This document shows positions 1-9,587 of a stretch of 64,000 nucleotides of DNA, piece by piece. The DNA comes from Pseudomonas baetica (GTDB lineage Bacteria; Pseudomonadota; Gammaproteobacteria; Pseudomonadales; Pseudomonadaceae), in the NCBI RefSeq assembly GCF_019733355.1, contig NZ_JAIHLQ010000005.1:124001-188000 (forward strand). Direction: 5' to 3'. The notes below the pieces were generated by a model that was not told the origin of the DNA, ran no database searches, and saw nothing but the letters and a program-made list of their open reading frames with translations. A program made the position numbers and the translations under genes. Position 1 is the stretch's first letter. Each line of letters begins with the position of its first letter.

Positions 1-1
1 C

Positions 2-1438
<1,437 letters not shown>

Positions 1439-1525
1439 TTGGATCGGGCGTCAGGTTCGCCTGGCGCCGAGTAAAACCTTTCGGGCCGCACGGTCGGCCC
1501 ACCTGGTTTCAAGGGGAGCAACACA

Positions 1526-2131
1526 ATGATCAAACGCAATCTGCTGGTGATGGGCCTCGCCGTCCTGTTGAGCGCCTGTGGTTTCCAGCTGCGCGGTACC
1601 GGCACCAACGAACTGGCGATCAAGGAACTCGACCTGAGTGCCCGCAACGCCTACGGCGATACCGTCACGCAACTGCGTCAGGTACTGGAGTCCAGCGGCG
1701 TCAAGGTTTACAGCGGCGCGCCGTACAAGCTCTATCTGGCTGACGAGCAGGAAAGCCAGCGCATCCTCAGCTACGCCGGTGCCGGCCGTACGGGCGAGTA
1801 TCAGGTCAGCACTGTCCTGAGCTACGACATCCGTGGTGACAAAAACCTTTCGCTGCTGAGCGACAAACTTGAAGTGCAGAAAGTGTTCATTCACGACGGC
1901 AACAACCTCGTCGGCTCCGATCAGGAAGCCAACGACGCCCGTCGCGAGACCCGCCGCGAACTGGTTCAGCGCATGATGCTGCGCTTGCAACAGCTGACTC
2001 CGGACCAACTGCAGCAACTGCAGCAAGCCGCCAATGACCGGGCCAAGGCAGAAGCCGACGCGCTCGAAGCGGCGCAAAAGGCTGAAGCGCAAACCCCGCG
2101 TCAGTCGCCGCTCGAAGTACCGCAGCAGTAA
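1526..2131 (+). CDS. lptE: LPS-assembly lipoprotein LptE
   Basis: Outer-membrane lipoprotein that plugs the LptD barrel and helps insert lipopolysaccharide. The 201-residue product starts with a lipoprotein signal peptide with lipobox LLSAC (acylated Cys18), followed by GFQLRGTG, a typical LptE start, then a RlpB/LptE-type domain with SYDIRGDKNLSLLSDKLEVQK. The C-terminus is Gln- and Ala-rich (LQQLTPDQLQQLQQAANDRAKAEADALEAAQKAEAQ) and probably helical or disordered. The start ATG has a good Shine-Dalgarno (AAGGGGAG). It lies between leuS and holA, as in other gammaproteobacteria. A GC hairpin at 2139-2156 without a T-run separates it from holA. Confidence 0.95.
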   Translation: MIKRNLLVMGLAVLLSACGFQLRGTGTNELAIKELDLSARNAYGDTVTQLRQVLESSGVKVYSGAPYKLYLADEQESQRILSYAGAGRTGEYQVSTVLSYDIRGDKNLSLLSDKLEVQKVFIHDGNNLVGSDQEANDARRETRRELVQRMMLRLQQLTPDQLQQLQQAANDRAKAEADALEAAQKAEAQTPRQSPLEVPQQ

Positions 2132-2138
2132 GACGTTC

Positions 2139-2156
2139 GGGGCGCTCAGGCGCCCC
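2139..2156 (+). other. Intercistronic GC hairpin between lptE and holA
   Basis: GGGGCGC-TCAG-GCGCCCC forms a perfect 7-bp stem directly after the lptE stop. No T-run follows and holA starts 14 bp later, so it is more likely an mRNA-stabilising or processing hairpin than a full terminator. Confidence 0.5.
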
Positions 2157-2170
2157 GTTCGACCGATCTT

Positions 2171-3208
2171 ATGAAGCTCGCTCCCGCTCAACTCAGCAAA
2201 CACCTGCAGGGCTCCCTTGCGCCGGTCTACATCATCAGCGGCGATGACCCGCTGCTGTGTCAGGAAGCCGCCGACGCCATCCGCCGTGCTGCCCGCCAAC
2301 AAGGTTTTGACGAACGTCAGGTATTTGCCGCCGACGCCAATTTCGATTGGGGCACGTTGTTGCAGGCCGGTGCCAGCATGTCGTTGTTCGCTGAAAAGCG
2401 CCTGCTGGAACTGCGTCTGCCATCAGGCAAACCCGGTGACAAGGGCGCGGCTGCGTTCATCGAATACTGTTCGCGTCCCGCTGAAGACACGGTGTTGCTG
2501 ATCAGCTTGCCCAAGCTTGATGGCAGTGCGCAGAAGACCAAGTGGGGCAAGGCACTGGTTGAAGGCCAACAGACCCAGTTCATCCAGATATGGCCGGTGG
2601 ATGCCAATCAACTGCCCAGCTGGATTCGTCAGCGCTTGTCTCAAGCCGGATTGTCGGCCAGCCAGGACGCCGTCGAACTGATTGCCGCACGCGTGGAGGG
2701 CAACTTGCTCGCCGCCGCGCAGGAAATCGAAAAGCTCAAACTGATGGCCGAAGGCGGGCAAATCACCGTCGAAACGGTGCAAGCCGCTGTCGCGGACAGT
2801 GCCCGCTTCGACGTGTTTGGCTTGACCGACGCCGTGCTCAACGGCGAACCGGCTCACGCCTTGCGCATGCTCGAAGGGCTGCGCGGTGAAGGTGTCGAGC
2901 CGCCCGTGATTCTCTGGGCATTGGCGCGAGAGCTACGCCTGCTGGCTAATATCTCGTTGCAATACAGCCAGGGCACTCCCCTGGACAAGGCCTTCAGTCA
3001 AGCGAAACCGCCGGTCTGGGACAAGCGCAAACCCTTGATGAGCAAAGCCCTGCAACGCTACTCGGCGCAACGCTGGGCACAGTTGTTGCTCGAAGCTCAG
3101 CGCATCGATGCGCAGATCAAGGGCCAGGCTGCCGGGTCGCCGTGGATGAGCCTGAGCCGGTTGGCGTTGTTGATGGCCGGTCAGCGCCTTTCGTTGCCTG
3201 CCGAGTAA
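2171..3208 (+). CDS. holA: DNA polymerase III subunit delta
   Basis: Clamp-loader subunit (345 residues) that opens the beta sliding clamp during replication. The N-terminus MKLAPAQLSKHLQGSLAPVYIISGDDPLL matches the HolA family. The arrangement is an N-terminal AAA+-like domain lacking a functional Walker A, a middle helical lid (EIEKLKLMAEGGQITVETVQAAV...FDVFGLTDAVLNGE) and a C-terminal collar domain (PPVILWALARELRLLA). Length fits the family (about 340). It is probably co-transcribed with leuS and lptE, though a hairpin lies between lptE and holA. A REP pair follows the stop. Confidence 0.95.
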   Translation: MKLAPAQLSKHLQGSLAPVYIISGDDPLLCQEAADAIRRAARQQGFDERQVFAADANFDWGTLLQAGASMSLFAEKRLLELRLPSGKPGDKGAAAFIEYCSRPAEDTVLLISLPKLDGSAQKTKWGKALVEGQQTQFIQIWPVDANQLPSWIRQRLSQAGLSASQDAVELIAARVEGNLLAAAQEIEKLKLMAEGGQITVETVQAAVADSARFDVFGLTDAVLNGEPAHALRMLEGLRGEGVEPPVILWALARELRLLANISLQYSQGTPLDKAFSQAKPPVWDKRKPLMSKALQRYSAQRWAQLLLEAQRIDAQIKGQAAGSPWMSLSRLALLMAGQRLSLPAE

Positions 3209-3231
3209 GTCGTTCAACCGCACAACGGCCC

Positions 3232-3314
3232 TTCGCGAGCAAGCCCGCTCCCACACTTGACTGCATTCTCATAGCGGGAACTCGGTCGAATGTGGGAGCG
3301 GGCTTGCTCGCGAA
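3232..3314. repeat. REP pair (REPIN-like), holA-arfA gap
   Basis: Two inverted 23-bp REP units: TTCGCGAGCAAGCCCGCTCC-type at 3232-3254 and its reverse complement GTGGGAGCGGGCTTGCTCGC-type at 3292-3314, 37 bp apart. The same unit recurs at 4985, 35971, 38422, 42275, 43971 and, singly and diverged, at 50276. This is the mobile, RAYT-dependent REPIN class known from fluorescent pseudomonads. Confidence 0.9.
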
Positions 3315-3408
3315 AGCATCAGAACATTCCTACACAACAGAGACTGGACAGACGTCCAACATCGGCAGATTATTCGCCCCGCAACACTCACCCACCGAGA
3401 GATCCGTC

Positions 3409-3573
3409 ATGAGCAAAAAGCCATCGAAACATGGCCCGAACAAGGCCAAATCCATCATCGCCCAACCCCTGTTCCGCAGCCGCCAGGAACGACCAACCAA
3501 GGGGAAAGGCAGCTATCGCCGCGAAGCCTTCCAGTCTGACAGCTGGGAGGCTTCTTACTTTCTGGCTGCTTGA
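3409..3573 (+). CDS. arfA: Alternative ribosome-rescue factor ArfA
   Basis: 54-residue basic protein (starts MSKKPSKHGPNKAKSIIAQP) with the hallmark ArfA segment LFRSRQERPTKGKGSYRREAF. ArfA enters the A site of ribosomes stalled on mRNAs lacking a stop codon and recruits RF2 to release the chain, backing up tmRNA. The start ATG is preceded by GAGAGATCC. The 3' third of the gene contains a strong hairpin (3523-3554). In this family such a hairpin causes transcript truncation (RNase III cut or termination), so the working protein comes from a non-stop mRNA and tmRNA controls its level. Too short for routine ORF calling but well supported by motif and hairpin. Confidence 0.9.
   Translation: MSKKPSKHGPNKAKSIIAQPLFRSRQERPTKGKGSYRREAFQSDSWEASYFLAA
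3523..3554 (+). promoter_or_regulatory. Hairpin inside arfA (self-truncation signal)
   Basis: Arms GAAGCCTTCCAG (3523-3534) and CTGGGAGGCTTC (3543-3554) pair over 12 bp with one G-U wobble around an 8-nt loop, followed by TTACTTT. It lies before the arfA stop codon. In known arfA genes this structure is an RNase III site or intrinsic terminator that makes the mRNA non-stop. Confidence 0.85.
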
Positions 3574-3634
3574 AGCGCAGTACCCCTCGGTCATGTTAAG
3601 GTCTGCTCCTGATTCGTATCCCCTGGAACTGTGC

Positions 3635-4957
3635 ATGCCCTTCAGTCTTTCCCGTCGTTGGCCCGTTCGCCAATTGATCGCCGCCACAAGCTTCATCCTG
3701 CTTGTCGCCTGCGCGGAAAAACCCACCGCCGCCGACGCCCAACCTCTCCAAGCCGCCCCTGTCGCCACGGCCCCAGCGATCATCCCGCCGGTAGTGCCGT
3801 CCGCCGACCCTCTCGATCTTCAGCCGACCCAGACCTTTGCCGAATGGCAGGCCGGTTTCCGCAAGGATGCGCTGGCCGCCGGGATCCGCGCCGATCTGTT
3901 TGATCGCGCGTTTGCCAATGTCAGCTTCGACGCCAGCGTTATTCGCGCCGACCGCAGTCAGCCGGAGTTCTCACGCCCCGTATGGGAGTACCTCGACGGC
4001 GCGCTCTCGCCGCTGCGGGTGCGCAAAGGCCAGGCGCTGATCAACCAGTACGCCGACATTCTGCAAAGCATCGAACAGCGTTATGGCGTGGATCGTCAGG
4101 CGCTGGTGTCAGTGTGGGGGATGGAAAGCAACTTCGGTCAGTTCCAGGGCAGCAAGTCGGTCATCAATTCGTTGGCCACCCTCGCTTACGAAGGCCGTCG
4201 GCCGGGCTTTGCCCATGCGCAATTGATCGCCGCCCTGCAAATTCTGCAACAGGGTGATATCACGCCAGAGAAAATGCTCGGTTCATGGGCTGGCGCGATG
4301 GGGCAGACCCAGTTCATCCCGACCACCTACAACACCCACGCCGTGGATTTCGATGGTGACGGTCGTCGCGACATCTGGGGCAGTCCGGCCGACGCGCTGG
4401 CCTCGACTGCACATTACCTGCAAAGCTCCGGCTGGCAGCGCGGCCAACCTTGGGGCTTCGAAGTACAACTCCCAGGCAGCTTCAATTACACGCTCGCTGA
4501 CGGTGCCATTCGCAAAAGCGTGGCTGAGTGGCGTCAACTGGGCGTGATCATGCCCAATGGTGGTCAAGTGCCCGCAGGTACCGAACAACTGCCTGCCGCG
4601 CTGCTGCTGCCCGCCGGTTATCGTGGCCCGGCATTCCTGATCCTCGACAACTTCCGGGCGATCCTCAAGTACAACAACTCTTCGTCGTACGCGTTGGCGG
4701 TCAGCCTGTTGTCGGAGCGCTTCAGTGGTGGCGGTTTGATCAACGGCACTTGGCCAAAAGACGATCTGCCATTGAGCCGTACCGAGCGGGTTGAGCTGCA
4801 AAGCTTGCTGAGTGCGCGCAATTACGATGCCGGTACGGCCGACGGGATCATCGGCGCCAATACGCGCAAAGCGATTCGCAGTGCGCAGCAGGCATTTGGC
4901 TGGCCGGCGGACGGGTATCCGACGCACAAGCTGCTTGAGAGCCTTCGTACCCAGTAG
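3635..4957 (+). CDS. Lytic murein transglycosylase, MltB family, lipoprotein with PG-binding domain
   Basis: Cleaves the MurNAc-GlcNAc bond of peptidoglycan, leaving 1,6-anhydro ends (GH103). With the ATG at 3635 the 440-residue product has a lipoprotein signal peptide (RQLIAATSFILLVAC), so it is probably anchored to the outer membrane. The SLT_2 catalytic domain holds the catalytic Glu in VSVWGMESNFGQF, and later AGAMGQTQFIPTTYN and VDFDGDGRRDIWG. A C-terminal peptidoglycan-binding_1 domain follows (LQSLLSARNYDAGTADGIIG...AIRSAQQAFGWPADGYPT). The open frame extends upstream to 3431, but that would overlap arfA and hide the signal peptide. A second MltB-type enzyme lies at 10598-11608. Which named paralogue this is (SltB/MltB2) cannot be settled here. 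Confidence 0.9.
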   Translation: MPFSLSRRWPVRQLIAATSFILLVACAEKPTAADAQPLQAAPVATAPAIIPPVVPSADPLDLQPTQTFAEWQAGFRKDALAAGIRADLFDRAFANVSFDASVIRADRSQPEFSRPVWEYLDGALSPLRVRKGQALINQYADILQSIEQRYGVDRQALVSVWGMESNFGQFQGSKSVINSLATLAYEGRRPGFAHAQLIAALQILQQGDITPEKMLGSWAGAMGQTQFIPTTYNTHAVDFDGDGRRDIWGSPADALASTAHYLQSSGWQRGQPWGFEVQLPGSFNYTLADGAIRKSVAEWRQLGVIMPNGGQVPAGTEQLPAALLLPAGYRGPAFLILDNFRAILKYNNSSSYALAVSLLSERFSGGGLINGTWPKDDLPLSRTERVELQSLLSARNYDAGTADGIIGANTRKAIRSAQQAFGWPADGYPTHKLLESLRTQ

Positions 4958-4984
4958 TCAGATTTTCGCAAGGCGCATATCGCT

Positions 4985-5066
4985 TTCGCGAGCAAGCCCG
5001 TCCCCACAGTTGACCGCGTTCCAACACCAGAATGCGGTCGAATGTGGGAGCTGGCTTGCTCGCGAA
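4985..5066. repeat. REP pair (REPIN-like)
   Basis: Inverted REP units at 4985-5007 and 5044-5066 flank a short spacer between the convergent transglycosylase gene and ldcA. Same consensus as at 3232-3314, with one or two substitutions per unit. Confidence 0.88.
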
Positions 5067-5090
5067 GGCTGATTGACTGGCGGTGCTTAT

Positions 5091-6041
5091 CTACCGACGG
5101 ACAACCACATCCTGCTCCAGCATCAGTTCTTTTTTCCCCGCATCCAGCCGCACCAAAGCCCCCAGCGGCAACGTCAGGTTCGGATCACAATGCCCGCTGC
5201 GCCACCCGGACAACACCGGAATCCGCAACGGTTCAAAGGTCTGCTTGAGCAAGCGGTTCAACGCGTCGATATCCACCCCCGCGACATCCCCGACCAACAC
5301 ACCGCGCAACCTGGCCAATTTGCCGGCCAGACGCATCTGCGTCAGTAAGCGGTCGATGCGATACAACGGTTCGTTGATGTCCTCGATGAGCAGAATCACC
5401 CCTTCAACATCGATTTCAAAAGGCGTACCCAGGGTCGCAGCAATCATCGCCAGATTGCCGCCAAGCAAGCGCCCATGGGCGACGCCGGGTTCGACCGTGG
5501 TCAACGGATAAGCCGCCGGATGGCTCAGCACACTCCCCGCCTTCAATTGGCCGCGCAGCATGGCGAAGAACGACGTCACCGTCGGAGGCTCTTTGTCGCC
5601 TAACAAATCGGCATTGAGCAACGGCCCATGAAAGGTCACAAATCCTGCGTAACGACTGATGGCCAGATGCAACGCAGTGATGTCGCTGTAGCCTACAAAC
5701 GGCTTGGCATGACGGCTCAACAGGTCGAAATCAATCCGGTCCAGCAGGCGCGGTGTACCGTAGCCGCCGCGCAAGCAGATGATCGCGTCGACCTCGGGGT
5801 CAGCGAACGCGGCGTGCAGATCGTTGAGGCGCACGTCATCGCTGCCAGCGAGATAGCCGTCCTTCTCGTAGACACCGGGAAATACCTTCAGCCCATAACC
5901 CCGGGCGCGCATCCATTGCACAGCTTTTTCGGTGTCCAGCGCACCGGGGCCGGCCGGCGCGATAACGCCGATCAGTCCTTCGGACGGCAGCGCCGGGACG
6001 GCTCTGTGGGGAAAAAGTGTATGGGTCGGTCGAACGGTCAT
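5091..6041 (-). CDS. ldcA: Muramoyltetrapeptide (LD-) carboxypeptidase, S66 family
   Basis: Removes the terminal D-Ala from recycled murein tetrapeptides in the cytoplasm, giving tripeptides for reuse (for example by Mpl, also in this window). The 316-residue protein has the S66 layout: N-terminal IGVIAPAGP, then ICLRGGYGTPRLLD, nucleophile Ser119 in VGYSDITAL, GGNLAMIAATLGTPFEID, the Glu-containing LLIEDINEPLYRIDR, and a C-terminal SGWRSGHCDPNLTLPLG with the catalytic His. Length is typical. It is probably monocistronic, convergent with the upstream transglycosylase gene; a terminator at 6158-6199 insulates it from lipA. Confidence 0.94.
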   Translation of the reverse strand: MTVRPTHTLFPHRAVPALPSEGLIGVIAPAGPGALDTEKAVQWMRARGYGLKVFPGVYEKDGYLAGSDDVRLNDLHAAFADPEVDAIICLRGGYGTPRLLDRIDFDLLSRHAKPFVGYSDITALHLAISRYAGFVTFHGPLLNADLLGDKEPPTVTSFFAMLRGQLKAGSVLSHPAAYPLTTVEPGVAHGRLLGGNLAMIAATLGTPFEIDVEGVILLIEDINEPLYRIDRLLTQMRLAGKLARLRGVLVGDVAGVDIDALNRLLKQTFEPLRIPVLSGWRSGHCDPNLTLPLGALVRLDAGKKELMLEQDVVVRR

Positions 6042-6157
6042 CCATGGATCTCCCTGCGTGAAGTCGTGCTCACACAGTAGTCAGGAACGGCGACAAACAG
6101 AAGAGCGTCAGTCGCCCGCAGGTTGCAGGAAAATTAAACGCCCGTTGCAGGGCAGGC

Positions 6158-6199
6158 AAAAAAATGCCCGCAGGGCTTGAAGCCTTGCGGGCATTTTTT
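6158..6199 (-). terminator. Rho-independent, probably bidirectional terminator after lipA
   Basis: AAAAAATGCCCGCA ... TGCGGGCATTTTTT with an inner GGCTT/AAGCC. The long GC stem is flanked by an A-run and a T-run, so it can stop transcription from either side. It ends the lipB-lipA operon. Confidence 0.92.
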
Positions 6200-6215
6200 G
6201 TCCATCATTGCCGGA

Positions 6216-7238
6216 TCAGGAACCCAGCAGCTCAGCCTTGACCAGCTTCGCCTGCTCGTCAGCGTGGTACGAAGACCGCACCAACGGACCCGACGCAACG
6301 TTCTTGAAGCCCATCTTGTAACCTTCTTCGGCGAACCAGGCGAAGGTGTCCGGGTGCACAAAACGCTGCACCGGCAAGTGGCTGCGCGACGGTTGCAGGT
6401 ACTGGCCCAGCGTCAGCATGTCGATGTCGTGTTCGCGCATGCGCTTCATGACTTCGATGACTTCTTCGTCAGTCTCGCCCAGACCCAGCATCAGGCCGGA
6501 TTTGGTCGGGATGTGCGGCATCATCTGCTTGAAGCGTTGCAGCAGGGTCAGCGACCACTGGTAGTCCGAACCCGGACGCGCAGCCTTGTACAGGCGCGGC
6601 ACGGTTTCCAGGTTGTGGTTGAACACATCTGGCGGCTCGGCTGCAGTGATTTCCAGGGCGACGTCCATGCGGCCACGGTAATCCGGGACCAGGGTTTCCA
6701 GCTGCACGTTCGGCGACAGCTTGCGGATCTCGCGGATGCAGTCGGCAAAGTGCTGGGCACCGCCGTCGCGCAGGTCGTCGCGGTCAACCGAAGTGATCAC
6801 CACGTACTTGAGCTTCAGGTCGGCGATGGCAATGGCCAGGCTTTGCGGTTCGTTGACGTCCAATGGTTTCGGACGACCGTGGCCAACGTCGCAGAACGGG
6901 CAGCGACGGGTGCAGATGTCACCCATGATCATGAACGTCGCGGTGCCACCGGAGAAGCACTCGCCCAGGTTCGGGCAGGATGCTTCTTCGCAAACGCTGT
7001 GCAGCTTGTGTTTGCGCAGCAGGCTCTTGATACGGTCGACTTCCGGGGAAACCGGGATGCGCACACGAATCCAGTCAGGCTTCTTCGGCAATTCGGTGGT
7101 CGGAATGATCTTTACCGGAATGCGTGCAACCTTTTCGGCGCCGCGCAGCTTGACGCCGGCTTCAACCTTGGGACGCGGGGCCGGGCGCTCGGTCACGTCG
7201 AGCGTCGGGATCATGGTTTGCACTGCATCAGTAGTCAT
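6216..7238 (-). CDS. lipA: Lipoyl synthase
   Basis: Radical-SAM enzyme that inserts two sulfurs into protein-bound octanoyl groups to make lipoate for PDH, OGDH and the glycine cleavage system. The 340-residue protein shows both Fe-S signatures: the auxiliary cluster [12 protein letters not shown] and the radical-[13 protein letters not shown]. Other family segments are [19 protein letters not shown] and [15 protein letters not shown]. The N-terminal tail ([21 protein letters not shown]) is typical of Pseudomonas LipA. It starts one base after the lipB stop, so the two are translationally coupled, and it closes the dacA-ybeD-lipB-lipA run. Confidence 0.97.
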   Translation of the reverse strand: MTTDAVQTMIPTLDVTERPAPRPKVEAGVKLRGAEKVARIPVKIIPTTELPKKPDWIRVRIPVSPEVDRIKSLLRKHKLHSVCEEASCPNLGECFSGGTATFMIMGDICTRRCPFCDVGHGRPKPLDVNEPQSLAIAIADLKLKYVVITSVDRDDLRDGGAQHFADCIREIRKLSPNVQLETLVPDYRGRMDVALEITAAEPPDVFNHNLETVPRLYKAARPGSDYQWSLTLLQRFKQMMPHIPTKSGLMLGLGETDEEVIEVMKRMREHDIDMLTLGQYLQPSRSHLPVQRFVHPDTFAWFAEEGYKMGFKNVASGPLVRSSYHADEQAKLVKAELLGS

Positions 7239-7239
7239 A

Positions 7240-7887
7240 TCAGTCGATTCCGCCCGTCAGGGTCGTCTGCTCAGCATAGTCGAGGTGTTTGACGAGCTGC
7301 GCGCGCAGCCGGGCACTTACCTCGGCAAATTCAATCGATCCTGCGTGATCGCTCAGCTGGGTCATCGCCAGCCCGGCATAGCCGCAGGGATTAATCCGTC
7401 GAAACGGTTCCAGGTTCATATCCACGTTCAGAGCCAGGCCATGAAAGGAACAACCGCGGCGAATCCGCAAACCCAGAGAAGCGATTTTCGCGCCATCGAC
7501 GTACACGCCGGGAGCGTCTGGCTTGGCCGCTGCGGTCACCCCGTAGCTGGCCAGCAGTTCGATCAGGCAAAGCTCCATGCGACTCACCAGATCACGCACG
7601 CCGAAACCCAGCTTGCGTACATCCAGCAGCAAGTAGGCCACCAATTGGCCGGGGCCATGATAGGTCACCTGCCCGCCGCGATCGACCTGCACCACCGGGA
7701 TATCCCCCGGCAGCAACAAGTGTTCGGCCTTGCCGGCCTGGCCCTGAGTGAACACCGGAGGGTGCTCAACGAGCCAGATTTCGTCAGCGGCATCGCTGCC
7801 GCGTTCGTTGGTAAACCGTTGCATGGCATGCCAGACCGGCTCATAAGCCATCTGGCCGAGCTCACGAAAGCCCAGCGTGCCAGACAT
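7240..7887 (-). CDS. lipB: Octanoyl-[ACP]:protein N-octanoyltransferase
   Basis: Moves the octanoyl group from ACP to the lipoyl-domain lysine, the step before LipA. Product of 215 residues from ATG at 7887 (a GTG at 7890 would add one residue). Family segments: [53 protein letters not shown], the catalytic-Lys region [33 protein letters not shown], and [13 protein letters not shown] with the conserved Cys. Its ATG overlaps the stop of the upstream ybeD-type gene (TGATG), implying coupled translation. Confidence 0.96.
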   Translation of the reverse strand: MSGTLGFRELGQMAYEPVWHAMQRFTNERGSDAADEIWLVEHPPVFTQGQAGKAEHLLLPGDIPVVQVDRGGQVTYHGPGQLVAYLLLDVRKLGFGVRDLVSRMELCLIELLASYGVTAAAKPDAPGVYVDGAKIASLGLRIRRGCSFHGLALNVDMNLEPFRRINPCGYAGLAMTQLSDHAGSIEFAEVSARLRAQLVKHLDYAEQTTLTGGID

Positions 7888-8162
7888 CACAGCACCATGT
7901 GCACGAAACCGGTCGCACGCAACTCGCTGTTAATGTCGTACAGCTGTTCTTGACCGGTGGCGATGATGTGCAACTGGATAGTCGTGTATTTGCCGTTGGT
8001 GCTTTGACGTTCGTCGATGCGCTCATCATTGATGGTCGCGTGCTTTGTGACGATTGCGATGATCTTGTCTTTGTTGCCAACGCCAGTGTCGCTGATCACC
8101 TTGATCGGGTAATCAGTCTGGGGAAATTCGATCTTTGGCGCCTTTACTTCGGTATCGGTCAT
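7887..8162 (-). CDS. ybeD: YbeD/DUF493 family protein
   Basis: Small cytoplasmic protein (91 residues from [22 protein letters not shown]) with an ACT/ferredoxin-like fold. It is conserved between dacA and lipB in gammaproteobacteria; no biochemical role is firmly known. The frame stays open upstream to 8207, but the MTDTEV start fits homologue length (about 87-92). Features: [10 protein letters not shown] and [37 protein letters not shown] link to lipoate metabolism is suggested only by position. Confidence 0.9.
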   Translation of the reverse strand: MTDTEVKAPKIEFPQTDYPIKVISDTGVGNKDKIIAIVTKHATINDERIDERQSTNGKYTTIQLHIIATGQEQLYDINSELRATGFVHMVL

Positions 8163-8242
8163 GGCGTAACGGCCTCTTAAGCCGTGGTAACGCGCATGGC
8201 CCCGCACCGGATAAGAGCAGGGCCATGCAGGTCAACACTAAA

Positions 8243-9400
8243 TCAGTTGAACAAGCCGTAGAAGAATAGACGGATGCTATCCCACATGCGGCGGAAGATA
8301 CCACCCTCCTCGACAGCGTCCAGAGCGATCAGGTCGGCGCTGTGCACAACCTTGTCTTCCAGTTTCACTTCGACTTTACCGATCACGTCGCCCTTGGCGA
8401 TTGGCGCGGTCAGTTGTGGGTTCATGGTCATGCTGGCCGCAAGCTTTTTCAGCTGACCTTTGGGCAGGGTCATGGTCAGGTCTTCAGCCAGGCCGGCCTT
8501 GACTTGATTGGTGGTGCCTTTCCACACCGGGGCCTGAGCCAGTTCAGTACCTTTCTGATAGAAGGTCTGGGTTTCAAAGAAGCGGAAACCGTAGGTCAGC
8601 AGCTTCTGGGTTTCAGCGGCGCGAGCCACTTCGCTGTTGGTGCCGAACACGACGGCGATCAGGCGCTGGCCGTCGCGCACAGCCGAGGACACCATGCAGT
8701 AGCCGGCTTCTTCGGTGTGGCCGGTTTTCAGACCGTCAACGGTCTTGTCACGCCACAGCAGCAGGTTGCGGTTAGGCTGCTTGATGCCATTCCAGAAGAA
8801 CTCTTTCTGCGAATAGATCGCATAGTGAGCCGGGTCTTCGTGGATGATCGCGCGAGCCAGGATCGCCATGTCGTGAGCCGACGAATAGTGCTCAGGATTC
8901 GGCAGACCGGTCGGGTTCATGAAGTGGGAATTGGTCATGCCCAGTTCCGAAGCGGTTTTGTTCATCAGGTCGGCGAAGGCGTCTTCGCTGCCGGCGATGT
9001 GCTCGGACAGCGCCACGCTCGCGTCGTTGCCGGACTGAATGATGATGCCGTGCAGCAGGTCGCTGACAGTGACCTGCGAACCCACCTTGATGAACATCCG
9101 CGATCCGCCGGTGCGCCAGGCGTTTTCGCTGACGGTAACCGGATCGTTTTCACCGATCTGGCCGCGACGGATTTCCAGCGTAGCGATGTATGCCGTCATC
9201 AGTTTGGTCAGGCTGGCCGGCGGCAGACGCTGATCACCGTTGTTTTCTACCAGCACGTTGCCGCTGCTGGCGTCCATCAGGACGTAGGCTTTGGCGGCCA
9301 GTTGAGGTGGCGACGGCATCATCTCGGCCGCGAAGGCGGCGGGCGAGAGGAGCAGCGGGACTAGCAGACACAGGCGTTTGGCAAAGGTGGTGATGTTCAT
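8243..9400 (-). CDS. dacA: D-alanyl-D-alanine carboxypeptidase (PBP5/6 type)
   Basis: Periplasmic, membrane-anchored low-molecular-mass PBP that trims pentapeptide side chains of peptidoglycan. The 385-residue precursor has a signal peptide (MNITTFAKRLCLLVPLLLSP, cleavage near AFA-AE) and all serine-penicillin-hydrolase motifs: Ser63-Leu-Thr-Lys66 (PASLTKLM), Ser123-Gly-Asn125 (QSGNDAS) and Lys225-Thr-Gly (LKTGHTEEAGY). The C-terminus, WDSIRLFFYGLFN, is the amphipathic membrane-anchor helix. It lies between rlpA and ybeD as in E. coli, with 187 bp to rlpA that probably carry its own promoter. Confidence 0.96.
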   Translation of the reverse strand: MNITTFAKRLCLLVPLLLSPAAFAAEMMPSPPQLAAKAYVLMDASSGNVLVENNGDQRLPPASLTKLMTAYIATLEIRRGQIGENDPVTVSENAWRTGGSRMFIKVGSQVTVSDLLHGIIIQSGNDASVALSEHIAGSEDAFADLMNKTASELGMTNSHFMNPTGLPNPEHYSSAHDMAILARAIIHEDPAHYAIYSQKEFFWNGIKQPNRNLLLWRDKTVDGLKTGHTEEAGYCMVSSAVRDGQRLIAVVFGTNSEVARAAETQKLLTYGFRFFETQTFYQKGTELAQAPVWKGTTNQVKAGLAEDLTMTLPKGQLKKLAASMTMNPQLTAPIAKGDVIGKVEVKLEDKVVHSADLIALDAVEEGGIFRRMWDSIRLFFYGLFN

Positions 9401-9537
9401 CCGTCTCTCGAAATCGCTAATGGAAACTTGCCCTAGGGCAAAACTATTCAGACAGCCTTCTAACGGGCCATCGCGTGTTCAGTTGCTCACTCCAGTCACC
9501 CTTGCCGGGCTTTTATTCTTCGACGAGCCAACAACCT

Positions 9538-9564
9538 GATTCACCCCCCAATCGCTGGTGAATC
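9538..9564. other. Hairpin in the rlpA-dacA gap
   Basis: GATTCACC (9538-9545) and GGTGAATC (9557-9564) form a perfect 8-bp stem with an 11-nt loop just after the rlpA stop on the minus strand. No T-run follows, so it may be an attenuator, an mRNA-end stabiliser or a protein site. The rest of the gap upstream of dacA shows nothing else clear. Confidence 0.4.
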
Positions 9565-9587
9565 GTCAATCAAGTCCTGCGTATTGC

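Noticed and set aside
3232..3314. Repeated TTCGCGAGCAAGCCCGCTCC-type palindromes as a CRISPR array
   Set aside because: They occur as inverted pairs at scattered intergenic sites, not as regularly spaced direct repeats with unique spacers, and no cas genes are present. They are REP elements.
3431..3634. Longer start for the lytic transglycosylase at 3431
   Set aside because: It would overlap arfA and bury the lipoprotein signal peptide inside the protein.
6177..7292. Long open frame opposite lipA (371 codons)
   Set aside because: It is antisense to the strongly conserved lipA gene, has a His/Arg/Gln-rich composition typical of reverse-strand shadows of GC-rich genes, and has no Shine-Dalgarno.
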